This document shows positions 1 to 5,447 of a stretch of 5,503 bases of DNA, piece after piece; position 1 is the first letter of the stretch; the number at the start of each line of letters is the position of its first letter. A program made the translations under genes and the position numbers. Origin of the DNA: Acidobacteriaceae bacterium (GTDB taxonomy: Bacteria > Acidobacteriota > Terriglobia > Terriglobales > Acidobacteriaceae); the NCBI GenBank assembly GCA_003162255.1, contig PMMJ01000422.1, positions 1-5,503 of the forward strand, given 5' to 3'. The notes under the pieces were generated by a model. That model was not told where the DNA came from. It did no database searches and worked only from the letters and a program-made list of their open reading frames with translations.

Positions 1-121
1 TGCAACGCTAGTTTCGCGCCGTCGACTAGCGAGTCGCAAGGTAGGCCGCCGGAGGATCATTCCGGTCTCGGCGCTAGAAGCGTTCATCAGGCACGACCGT
101 CCGAGCGAGGAAACACCGACC

Positions 122-127
122 GGAGGA
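122..127 (+). promoter_or_regulatory. Strong Shine-Dalgarno site of the first cassette gene
   Basis: GGAGGA lies five bases before the ATG at 133. It is the clearest ribosome binding site in the window and fixes the start of the 191-residue protein. The two genes downstream lack an equally good site, which fits translation of the group from this entry point with coupling. No convincing -35/-10 pair is visible in bases 1-121, so the promoter may lie outside the window or be of a non-sigma70 type. Confidence 0.75.
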
Positions 128-132
128 AGAGT

Positions 133-708
133 ATGACGCCCAGAAACCAGAAGACTAAGCGGAAAGTAACGAAGAAACCTCGCTCCCATAGCGTCGCGCG
201 GGGGAAAAGACATGTTTCCCCCCGAACCGCTGAAGAGCATTTTGCCCAATCCAAGCAGGCCCAGGACAAATGGAACCGCGTCACTCACGTGATTTCGAAA
301 ATGAGAGCCGAGAGCGTTTCTCTGTCGGAAGCTTCCCGAGAATTTGGCCTCGACCCGCGTACGGTCGTTCGGTTTGGTAAACCCGCACTGAAGAAACGCG
401 CCAATGGGCGGTACTCAGCCAAGCCCACCGACAAGCTCTTGCGTGTTTTGGTCATGCCCACTGGCGACGGACTGCGTGAGGTTGCGGTTCGCGATTCACG
501 TCAAGCGACCCTGCTTGCCAAATATTGGGCAGCCATTCAGAACTACCTCGAAACCGGAGACGAATCAGCCCTCGGGAAAATTCGCCGAAAGACGATTACT
601 AACTCTGACGGTAAGAGGGTTCGGCTGATCAAAGATTTTGCTGAATTGGATCGTCAAGGTTCTGCGGGTGTTCTGTCGTTTGAATCGCTGTATGCGAAGG
701 CTGCCTGA
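133..708 (+). CDS. Basic helix-turn-helix protein of unknown function, first gene of the PolB cassette
   Basis: This 191-residue protein probably binds DNA; its precise role is unknown. Residues 1-30 are very rich in Lys and Arg and look disordered. Residues 62-88 (VSLSEASREFGLDPRTVVRF and following) read as a helix-turn-helix of the kind used by transposase-type or regulatory DNA-binding domains. A probable beta segment follows at about 102-120 (LLRVLVMPTGDGLREVAVRD), then a helix around 121-140 and a conserved-looking end, LDRQGSAGVLSFESLYAKAA. From memory, proteins with this central block and ending occur as conserved hypotheticals in several soil bacteria; I could not verify this. The ATG follows a strong GGAGGA site. 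The stop at 706-708 overlaps the next ATG by one base, indicating an operon with translational coupling. It could be the regulator or DNA-targeting subunit of the cassette. The CDS call is firm; the function is not. Confidence 0.85.
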   Translation: MTPRNQKTKRKVTKKPRSHSVARGKRHVSPRTAEEHFAQSKQAQDKWNRVTHVISKMRAESVSLSEASREFGLDPRTVVRFGKPALKKRANGRYSAKPTDKLLRVLVMPTGDGLREVAVRDSRQATLLAKYWAAIQNYLETGDESALGKIRRKTITNSDGKRVRLIKDFAELDRQGSAGVLSFESLYAKAA

Positions 709-1217
709 TGACCAACAAACTGCCACAACTTGATCCAGAGGCTGACTGGGCACGCAAGGCCGCTGCAGTGCGGCGTGTCGGCGACAGGCAATGCGCGTGC
801 GGCGAACGGAGACCCAAGGCTCTCATTCCAAAAAGTGACCCAATCAGGTGCCACGAGTGTCAGAGGAAGAAAGAAGGGAAAACCCATATGGACAACCATC
901 ACCCAGCCGCAAAGGCAAACAACCCCACAACGACGCCTGTCCCGGTGAACGACCATCGAGCGGAGTTGAGTCCGGCCCAGGATGACTGGCCGAAAGAGAC
1001 ACTGGAGAATCCAGACGGCAGTCCACTGCTTGCATTTGCGGGATGTGTGCGGGGGTACGCCGATACCGCTGTTTATCTTATCGAGAAACTCTTACTTCCT
1101 TTTGCAACCATGCTTGAGGTCCTCGACAGATACCTGGTCAACACCGTGGGGGAGAAATGGTGGATCAACACCGAGCTAGAGAAATTTTCGCCGAAGTACA
1201 AAGAGCCAGTCTCGTAG
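708..1217 (+). CDS. Zinc-ribbon / HNH-like putative nuclease, second gene of the PolB cassette
   Basis: This protein of 169 residues starts at the ATG overlapping the upstream stop (TGATG), so it is probably translated by coupling. Residues 29-31 (C-A-C) and 48-51 (C-H-E-C) form a compact probable zinc-binding site. A block at 62-84 follows with His64-His65, Asn71/Asn72, Asn81 and His83. This spacing resembles HNH endonucleases, in which an early His pair, a central Asn and a late His line a beta-beta-alpha metal site, but the usual second Cys pair around the last His is missing. After the motif come LSPAQDDWP and NPDGSPLL (about 87-108), then an amphipathic helical stretch (114-147) and a Trp pair (151-152). 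I infer a degenerate or divergent HNH-type DNA nuclease or DNA-binding protein; a purely structural zinc protein is the alternative. Its position between an HTH protein and a PolB-like enzyme supports a role on DNA. Confidence 0.8.
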   Translation: MTNKLPQLDPEADWARKAAAVRRVGDRQCACGERRPKALIPKSDPIRCHECQRKKEGKTHMDNHHPAAKANNPTTTPVPVNDHRAELSPAQDDWPKETLENPDGSPLLAFAGCVRGYADTAVYLIEKLLLPFATMLEVLDRYLVNTVGEKWWINTELEKFSPKYKEPVS

Positions 1218-1284
1218 ATGGTTCAGGTGCGATTTTATCCGTGTGTTGGAATGCTCGGTGCGGCATTCTGAGACTGATCGCCAA

Positions 1285-2718
1285 ATGCCAAGTCCTGAAT
1301 CCAGATCCTTACCGATTGCCGTTCGCGTCTATCCTGATCTGAACGATGAGAAGCGAGATTTCATCAAGTCGCAGCGGGAATGGAAGAGCCCAGACGCCAT
1401 GTTCGTGTTCGATACCGAGACTCGAACTGATCGAACCCAGCGCCTGACCTTTGGAAGCTACCGATTCATCGTCGCCGGGCGGTTGGTCAAAGAAAATCTG
1501 TTTCGCGGTGATGATCTTCCCGCCAAGGACCTACGGATTCTCGGACACTATGTCACAACACCCCGAGCAGTGGCACCTGATGAAAGTGGTCACGACGTAT
1601 CCCTGCTGACCCGTCACAAGTTCGTCGAGAAATTATTCCGCGCCGCATATAAGGGGCGCTGCCTACTTGTTGCGTTCAATTTTCCCTTCGATACATCGCG
1701 AGTCGCCCGCAGTTTCACAAATGCACGGAAGCGGTTTGCCCGTGGTTTCTCGCTCGACCTGTGGTCTTACCAGAAAGACGGCGGCGAACGCAGGCATCCG
1801 TTTAGGCCCAGCATCTGCATCAAGCACATCGACAGCAAACGGGCGCTAAAGGGTTTCACCGGACGACGCACTCCTGACGAAGTGGACCTGATTCCGGAAG
1901 GTTCCACAGCCGGGAAGCCGGAGGAAGGTTACATCTTTCGTGGCCACTTCCTGGACTTGCGCACATTGGCCTTTGCGCTCACCGATAGAGGCTATACGCT
2001 GGAGCAGGCGTGCAGTGATTTCGGAGTAGAGCACGGGAAGCAAACCGTAAAACAACATGGCATCGTCACCAACAAATACATTGACTACAACCGACGCGAC
2101 GTTCTGGCCACATCTGAACTGGCAGTGAAACTTCTCGAAGAGTACGACAAGCACCCGATAAACCTGCAGCCCACCAAAGCATATTCCCCCGCTTCAATCG
2201 GCAAAGCATATCTGCAGGCGATGGGGATTCCCCCGATTTTGGAACGCCAGCCGGATTTCCCCAAACGTTACCTCGGATACGCGCAATCGGCGTTTTTTGG
2301 AGGTCGGACGAGTGCCCACATCCGCAAAGTCTCCGTACCGGTCGTTTACACCGATTTTCTTTCGATGTATCCCACCGTGAATAGCCTCATGGATCTGTGG
2401 AGCTTCGTCACAGCTCGCGAAATCGGGATCGTTGAACATTGCCAAGCGGAGATCGAGACGTTTCTCCGCCAGGTGACAGCCAGCCGTTTGTTTAGACCGG
2501 CAGTCTGGAAACAATTGACCGCGTTCGTTCGAATCATTCCGGACGGCGACATTCTGCCATCTCGCGGCAGATACAGCGTCCAAAGCAACGATTGGCAGGT
2601 AGCGGTAAACCACCTCTACGCCGGTGACGACAGCCTCGATGACGCGCTATGGTTCTCGCTGCCGGACGTACCTCGGCCACGCTGCTGGCCCGTAAGTGGG
2701 AGAGCGCGCTACTCGTGA
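1285..2718 (+). CDS. Family B DNA polymerase-like protein with DnaQ-type exonuclease, truncated before motif B
   Basis: Numbered from the ATG at 1285 (477 residues), this shows the signature of PolB enzymes. Exo I is FDTET with Asp43 and Glu45, Exo II is NFPFD with Asn132 and Asp136, and Exo III is YNRRD with Tyr268 and Asp272. An FFGGR stretch (337-341) corresponds to the YxGG linker motif. Motif A is DFLSMYPT with Asp357, Ser360 and Tyr362. Motif B (Kx3NSxYG) and motif C (YxDTDS) are absent. The frame diverges after about nucleotide 2671 into a short tail of low credibility (PRPRCWPVSGRARYS). The product could keep 3'-5' exonuclease activity but should not polymerise DNA. An in-frame GTG at 1243 would add 14 residues. 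ATG 1285 is preferred because it is an ATG and the extra residues look unlike a protein start, though neither has a clear ribosome binding site. The gene lies 67 bases after the HNH-like gene and probably shares its transcript. Loss of the C-terminal half is most simply explained by recombination with the helicase remnant next door. Confidence 0.8.
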   Translation: MPSPESRSLPIAVRVYPDLNDEKRDFIKSQREWKSPDAMFVFDTETRTDRTQRLTFGSYRFIVAGRLVKENLFRGDDLPAKDLRILGHYVTTPRAVAPDESGHDVSLLTRHKFVEKLFRAAYKGRCLLVAFNFPFDTSRVARSFTNARKRFARGFSLDLWSYQKDGGERRHPFRPSICIKHIDSKRALKGFTGRRTPDEVDLIPEGSTAGKPEEGYIFRGHFLDLRTLAFALTDRGYTLEQACSDFGVEHGKQTVKQHGIVTNKYIDYNRRDVLATSELAVKLLEEYDKHPINLQPTKAYSPASIGKAYLQAMGIPPILERQPDFPKRYLGYAQSAFFGGRTSAHIRKVSVPVVYTDFLSMYPTVNSLMDLWSFVTAREIGIVEHCQAEIETFLRQVTASRLFRPAVWKQLTAFVRIIPDGDILPSRGRYSVQSNDWQVAVNHLYAGDDSLDDALWFSLPDVPRPRCWPVSGRARYS

Positions 2719-3257
2719 ACGTGGACAATGACACACTCCGCCGAGTCCTTGATAACCCCGAGGCGATTGCCGCGGTAGAACGAATCGAGGGCTGGCGCGC
2801 GCTGGGCGACCACATTATCGAGACCATTATCAACAACAGCGAGAAGGTCAAAGAACTCAAGAACAAAGCCAAAAACAAAGAATTGACTGGAAAGGAGGAG
2901 AAACAGCTCACCGAGGCGGAGAAAGAATACAAGTCCAAGCGCAAGCTGATTCAAGAGAAGCTGATCAAGTTCGCGACGCGCATTCCGGCGTTTATGTACT
3001 TGACCGATTTTCGCGAGAACACGCTGCAGGACGTGATTACCAAGCTGGAGCCGGACTTGTTCCTAGCCGTCACCGGCCTGACAGTGAAGGACTTCCACCT
3101 GCTCGTGCGCTTGAAGGTGTTCAATACTGAGCAGATGAACCAGGCGGTGTTTGCGTTCCGACGCTACGAGGATGCCTCGCTGCGGTACACGGGCATCGAG
3201 AGCCATGAAGGGCTCACTCATTATGGGCTCTATGACACCGTGGTCGGAAGAGAGTAA
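2649..3257 (+). pseudogene. C-terminal remnant of a large DEAD/DEAH restriction-type helicase
   Basis: The open frame encodes 202 residues that look like only the end of a much longer protein. Recognisable blocks are LLVNVDNDTLRRVLDNPEA (21-39), ERIEGWRALGDHIIETIINN (44-63), a Lys/Glu-rich predicted coiled coil (64-108), RIPAFMYLTDFRENTLQDVI (111-130), TGLTVKDFHLLVRL (142-155) and FRRYEDASLRYTGI (170-183). From memory, these match the C-terminus of long DEAD/DEAH helicases annotated as restriction-endonuclease R subunits, in which the Walker A, DEAD and helicase C motifs lie upstream; none of those motifs is here. The ATG at 2649 is merely the first one after an in-frame TGA at 2640-2642 and has no ribosome binding site. 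The first roughly 10-12 residues probably derive from the other side of the junction. The frame overlaps the truncated polymerase end by 70 bases. A functional stand-alone fragment cannot be excluded, but a decayed gene is more likely. Confidence 0.65.
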
Positions 3258-3281
3258 GGCGGTAGTGGCTCAGAGATGATG

Positions 3282-3373
3282 AGCGCCCTCTGAGACCCCT
3301 TACTTTGAACGGGGCGGGCGGGGGGCTTTGACGTGAAGTTCACGCTCAATCAAACTTGACTCAGCTCACAACG
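3282..3373 (+). repeat. Imperfect direct repeat, copy 1
   Basis: This copy begins AGCGCCCTCTGAGACC, runs through a G-rich tract (3311-3325), then the shared block GGGGGCTTTGACGTGAAG from 3321, then CAAACTTGA and CAGCTCA/CAACG. The second copy, 219-220 bases downstream, has the same order with scattered substitutions and one small indel. A shorter similarity continues further right (ACTCAGCTC...GTCAGCGCCAGC at 3435-3458, compared with 3613-3641). The original unit was therefore probably longer and has diverged in the middle. Confidence 0.75.
3332..3344. promoter_or_regulatory. 13-bp palindrome, possible protein-binding site, copy 1
   Basis: CGTGAA-G-TTCACG is a perfect inverted repeat of 6-bp arms around one base, a common geometry for a dimeric regulator's operator. 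It sits directly after a G-rich tract and TTTGA, and is repeated unchanged at 3552-3564. A related CGTGAAGTT/AACTTCACG pairing also exists between 3332-3340 and 3398-3406. No regulator is assigned; chance conservation within the larger duplication is possible. Confidence 0.35.
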
Positions 3374-3500
3374 TTCAGGCACGCTCAACTGGAACTCAAC
3401 TTCACGCCAGCTCCCATCGTGCAGCGTTTGCTCGACTCAGCTCCAAGTCAGCGCCAGCACCCAGCGCCCCGCAAGTTTAACGTTCACTTTCACGTTCACG

Positions 3501-3592
3501 AGCGCGCTCTGAGACCACTTCCTTCGAATAGGGGCGGCGCGGGGGCTTTGACGTGAAGTTCACGATCAGTCAAACTTGAGCTCAGCACAACG
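3501..3592 (+). repeat. Imperfect direct repeat, copy 2
   Basis: This is the second copy of the unit seen at 3282-3373. The segment from 3541 (GGGGGCTTTGACGTGAAG, continuing to TTCACG at 3564) is identical to 3321-3344. The following CAAACTTGA is also retained. The flanking parts differ by single substitutions and a one-base indel. Retention of the palindrome and its G-rich neighbour against a more diverged background suggests this core may be the functional or most recently duplicated part. Confidence 0.75.
3552..3564. promoter_or_regulatory. 13-bp palindrome, possible protein-binding site, copy 2
   Basis: This is identical to the palindrome at 3332-3344 and lies in the same context 220 bases away, about 225 bases upstream of the GAF-domain gene. 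If it is an operator, that gene would be the natural candidate for control, but nothing in the sequence proves it. Confidence 0.35.
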
Positions 3593-3709
3593 TCAACGTC
3601 TTCTGCAACTTTACTCAGCTCAACTCAACGTCAGCGCCAGCGCCTTCTAACTGTTTACTACTTTGTCACGGCGCTCTAAGGGTGCTCCATTCCCTCTTCC
3701 CCCCCGCCC

Positions 3710-3738
3710 TTGACAGCCCGACTCTCCAAGGCGAGACT
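3710..3738 (+). promoter_or_regulatory. Possible weak promoter upstream of the GAF-domain gene
   Basis: A consensus TTGACA (3710-3715) follows a C-rich tract. Seventeen bases further on is GAGACT (3733-3738), a poor -10 match with three of six bases. It would leave a leader of about 45 bases before the GTG at 3789. The -35 is good and the -10 is not, so this is only a candidate. Confidence 0.3.
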
Positions 3739-3788
3739 CGTTTCAAGCCCATTCGGCGTAGTCTTTTGCATACTCGACTGCGGAATGA

Positions 3789-4994
3789 GTGGCTTGGACC
3801 AGTAATTCCGTGCCTGGACTCGCCCAACCCGAAGACCAACCCACGTCAGCGAGCGCCGAGAGCGCGACGGCAGGGACGGAGCGGTCGTCTTCAGTCTCAG
3901 CCTCGGTCTCAGTGGGCGCAGTTGGCGACAGAGCCAATGGGAACCGCGCGCTGGAAGAGACGGAACTGGACTCCGCGCTGCAGTTGTTAGTGGACCGCGC
4001 GCAGTACATCACGGGCGCGACCGGAACTGCGCTCGCATTGCCCCATGGTGAGGAGATGGTCTGCCGCGCCAGCGCTGGCGCTTCCGCGCCGGCGGTCGGA
4101 GCGCGGCTGCAGGTGCGTTCCGGATTGACCGGCGAAAGCATTTCCCGGCGGCAGTTGCTGCGCTGCGACAACGCGGAGACTGACGCGCGCGTGAATCTGG
4201 AAGCTTGCCGGGCGCTGGGCATCGCATCCATCGTTGTTTTGCCATTGCTGCGGGGTGATGGTGAGGTTCGCGGCCTGTTCGAATTGTTTTCCGATCATCC
4301 CTACGCTTTCGAAGAGCGGGATCTGATCGCACTTGAGCGCATGGCCGATCTCACATTGACGGCACTGGATCTGGCCGAGCAGAACCAGAGCCTCGCGCCC
4401 GCGCCGGCACTCGAGCGAGAACCGGAGAAATCTGTCGAGTCTTCGACGGCAAGCAGCGCGCCGCAAACTTCCGCCGTCCCCCTTGTTGTTCCCCTTACCC
4501 CGGAATCCCCGGAGCCGGCGGTTGTGCCCGTCGAGCCGCCCGTAATTGCGCTGTCGCCAGAAACGGCACCAGAGCCAGCACTAGAGGCAACGCCCGCTGT
4601 CGTTCCCGAGGCCATGCTCCGCGTGCAAAAATGCGCTTCCTGTGGATTCCCGGTTTCCGAGGGGAGAACGCTTTGCCTCGATTGTGAGAAGAAGGACAGC
4701 GAAAAGAAAGACTTCGAGAAGAAGCAGCGCCAGCAGGAGCAGGCTCAGATCGAGCAGGAGACCAAGCAACGCCAGCAGGACGCATCGTCCAGCACATCGT
4801 CCGGCGGCACATCTTCCGGCGCATCGTCCGACGCATTGTCCGACTCGGTGGCGCCGACGCCGGAGGAATTCGTGCCTGCCTTCCTCGCGAACGCAGTGCC
4901 CGTGCAGGAATCGTGGCTGGCGAACCACGTCAATCTGTTGGCGGTTGCCGTTTTGATCCTGGGCATCGTGGTTGCAGTGGTGGTGTTTCGGTAA
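3789..4994 (+). CDS. GAF-domain protein with zinc ribbon and C-terminal membrane anchor
   Basis: This 401-residue protein has a clear modular layout. Residues 1-52 are Ser/Ala-rich and look unstructured. Residues about 55-200 form a GAF domain: helix LDSALQLLVDRAQYITGATG (60-79), TALALPHGEEMVCRASAG, GLTGESISRRQLLRCDNAET (112-131), GIASIVVLPLLRGDGEVRGL (144-163) and FELFSDHPYAFEERDLIALE (164-183). A Pro/Glu/Ala-rich linker (about 203-275) leads to a four-Cys zinc ribbon, C282-x2-C285 and C296-x2-C299. A charged Lys/Glu/Gln-rich probable coiled coil (300-330) and a Ser/Gly repeat (332-352) follow, then one hydrophobic segment ending the protein (about 381-400). That end predicts a tail-anchored inner-membrane protein with a cytosolic sensor. 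GAF domains bind small ligands or mediate dimerisation; the ligand here is unknown and no output domain is present. A TGA lies immediately upstream in frame, so GTG 3789 is the earliest possible start; its ribosome binding site is weak and a later start such as GTG 3810 is possible. Confidence 0.85.
   Translation: MAWTSNSVPGLAQPEDQPTSASAESATAGTERSSSVSASVSVGAVGDRANGNRALEETELDSALQLLVDRAQYITGATGTALALPHGEEMVCRASAGASAPAVGARLQVRSGLTGESISRRQLLRCDNAETDARVNLEACRALGIASIVVLPLLRGDGEVRGLFELFSDHPYAFEERDLIALERMADLTLTALDLAEQNQSLAPAPALEREPEKSVESSTASSAPQTSAVPLVVPLTPESPEPAVVPVEPPVIALSPETAPEPALEATPAVVPEAMLRVQKCASCGFPVSEGRTLCLDCEKKDSEKKDFEKKQRQQEQAQIEQETKQRQQDASSSTSSGGTSSGASSDALSDSVAPTPEEFVPAFLANAVPVQESWLANHVNLLAVAVLILGIVVAVVVFR
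4782..4843 (+). repeat. In-frame 12-bp-type tandem repeat inside the GAF gene
   Basis: Degenerate units built on GCATCGTCCGGC recur about five times and encode the Ser/Gly/Asp-rich stretch SSSTSSGGTSSGASSDALSD between the coiled coil and the membrane anchor. Units differ by whole codons, so the reading frame is kept. This is a likely length-variable flexible spacer. Confidence 0.6.
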
Positions 4995-5025
4995 CCACTC
5001 TTGCACTCGCAGGGGGCTGTTTCCC

Positions 5026-5053
5026 TTGACAAATTGCCAGTGCAACCCATAGT
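5026..5053 (+). promoter_or_regulatory. Probable sigma70-type promoter of the coiled-coil gene
   Basis: A perfect -35 hexamer TTGACA (5026-5031) is followed after 16 bases by CATAGT (5048-5053), matching the -10 consensus at four of six positions including the first A, the T and the final T. Transcription would start near 5060 and give a leader of about 34 bases. A ribosome binding site AAGGTG (5081-5086) lies seven bases before the ATG at 5094. The gene thus appears to be transcribed independently of the GAF gene, which ends at 4994. Confidence 0.55.
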
Positions 5054-5093
5054 CTGCGCTTGACCCGTTGTCGAACACAAAAGGTGCCCAGGT

Positions 5094-5348
5094 ATGAAAA
5101 ACGTGTACGAAGTCTTACGTCAGAAGGAACTTGAACTGACCCGGCTGGAAAAAGAAGTGGAGGCCTTACGCGTCGCCGCCCCACTGCTTTCGGACGAAAA
5201 AGAGCCGCTGGCCGAGGTGCCCAAGCCAAGCTTGAGTGCGACCGCGCCGCCACAGCCGGTGCGGATTCCGCCAGTGGTTGCCGCCCAAGGCGGAGCCGCC
5301 CCGGCACGCGTCGCGGGCTGGGAAGACGCAGCGAAGCGCTGGCCGTAA
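5094..5348 (+). CDS. Small coiled-coil protein, unknown function
   Basis: This 84-residue soluble protein has two halves. Residues 3-28 (VYEVLRQKELELTRLEKEVE and following) form an amphipathic helix with heptad-like Leu/Val spacing, so a coiled-coil dimer is likely. Residues 36-80 are rich in Pro, Ala and Val and probably disordered, with a short end, GWEDAAKRWP. There is no signal peptide, membrane segment or catalytic motif. From memory, short proteins opening with this MKNVYEVLRQKE pattern are common in acidobacterial genomes; I cannot name a function. The start is supported by AAGGTG at suitable spacing and by a promoter upstream, and the gene is closed by a strong terminator. It appears monocistronic. 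Confidence 0.8.
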   Translation: MKNVYEVLRQKELELTRLEKEVEALRVAAPLLSDEKEPLAEVPKPSLSATAPPQPVRIPPVVAAQGGAAPARVAGWEDAAKRWP

Positions 5349-5370
5349 GGCAATTCGTTCGCCGCTGTCG

Positions 5371-5390
5371 AGACGGGGCTTGCCCCGTCT
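5371..5390. repeat. Perfect hairpin AGACGGGG-CTTG-CCCCGTCT
   Basis: The 8-bp arms are perfectly complementary around a four-base loop. There is no T-run after it, so it is not a canonical terminator. Its GC-rich form resembles dispersed REP-like palindromes in GC-rich genomes. It lies 22 bases after the stop of the coiled-coil gene and could protect the 3' end of its mRNA. Confidence 0.5.
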
Positions 5391-5403
5391 GGCTGCCATT
5401 AAG

Positions 5404-5443
5404 ATAGCCCAAGGTCGAAGAATCGGTCTTGGGCTATTATTTT
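5404..5443 (+). terminator. Rho-independent terminator of the coiled-coil gene
   Basis: ATAGCCCAAG (5404-5413) pairs perfectly with CTTGGGCTAT (5428-5437) around a 14-base loop, and is followed by TATTTT. The ten-pair stem plus T-rich tail on the + strand gives a good intrinsic terminator. On the opposite strand the tail would be poor, so it appears to act only for the rightward gene. Confidence 0.8.
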
Positions 5444-5447
5444 GCTC

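Larger units (their letters stand above)
3258..3788. other. Long non-coding region with direct repeats and recurring short words
   Basis: No open frame here looks like a protein. The stretch carries two copies of a repeat (3282-3373 and 3501-3592), each with a G-rich tract and a palindrome. The DNA between and after the copies is crowded with variants of GCTCAAC, CGTTCA, ACTCAG and GTCAGCGCCAGC. Near the right end there is a C-rich tract (3699-3709) and a TTGACA hexamer (3710-3715). I see no tRNA, CRISPR array, or transposase remnant. The region separates the accessory part of the window from the ordinary genes on the right. Confidence 0.6.

Noticed and set aside
36..60. CGCAAGGTAGGCCGCCGGAGGATCATT resembles in part the 3' end of a small-subunit rRNA gene.
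   Set aside because: The match is limited to short words, and the typical continuation and upstream rRNA sequence are missing; likely chance.
6..65. Short inverted repeats CGCTAG/CTAGCG (6-11, 26-31) and CCGGA/TCCGG (49-53, 61-65) near the left edge.
   Set aside because: Arms of five to six pairs are expected by chance in GC-rich DNA, with no matching terminal repeat found beyond the cassette.
1218..1271. A 17-codon open frame (MVQVRFYPCVGMLGAAF) starting right after the TAG of the HNH-like gene.
   Set aside because: TAGATG spacing would allow coupling, but the peptide is short, without recognisable features, and ends before the preferred PolB start. It is noted as a possible leader only.
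2643..2718. Programmed frameshift linking the PolB and helicase frames into one protein.
   Set aside because: A -1 shift would join the frames, but the overlap has no X-XXY-YYZ slippery heptamer, and the two halves resemble unrelated large proteins.
3356..3556. A 66-residue open frame on the + strand within the repeat region.
   Set aside because: It is made of repeat-derived words, has no ribosome binding site and contains no protein-like pattern.
3258..3788. CRISPR array or insertion sequence in the repeat region.
   Set aside because: Only two long repeat copies, no regular spacers, no terminal inverted repeats and no transposase.
3682..3990. A 102-residue open frame on the + strand overlapping the start of the GAF gene.
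   Set aside because: Arg- and Pro-rich composition is typical of an out-of-frame reading of GC-rich coding DNA. The GAF frame explains the DNA far better.
4581..5078. A 165-residue minus-strand frame with a leucine-rich stretch that might suggest a membrane protein.
   Set aside because: The Leu run is the antisense reading of the Lys/Glu/Gln-rich coiled coil in the GAF gene, so it is a shadow.
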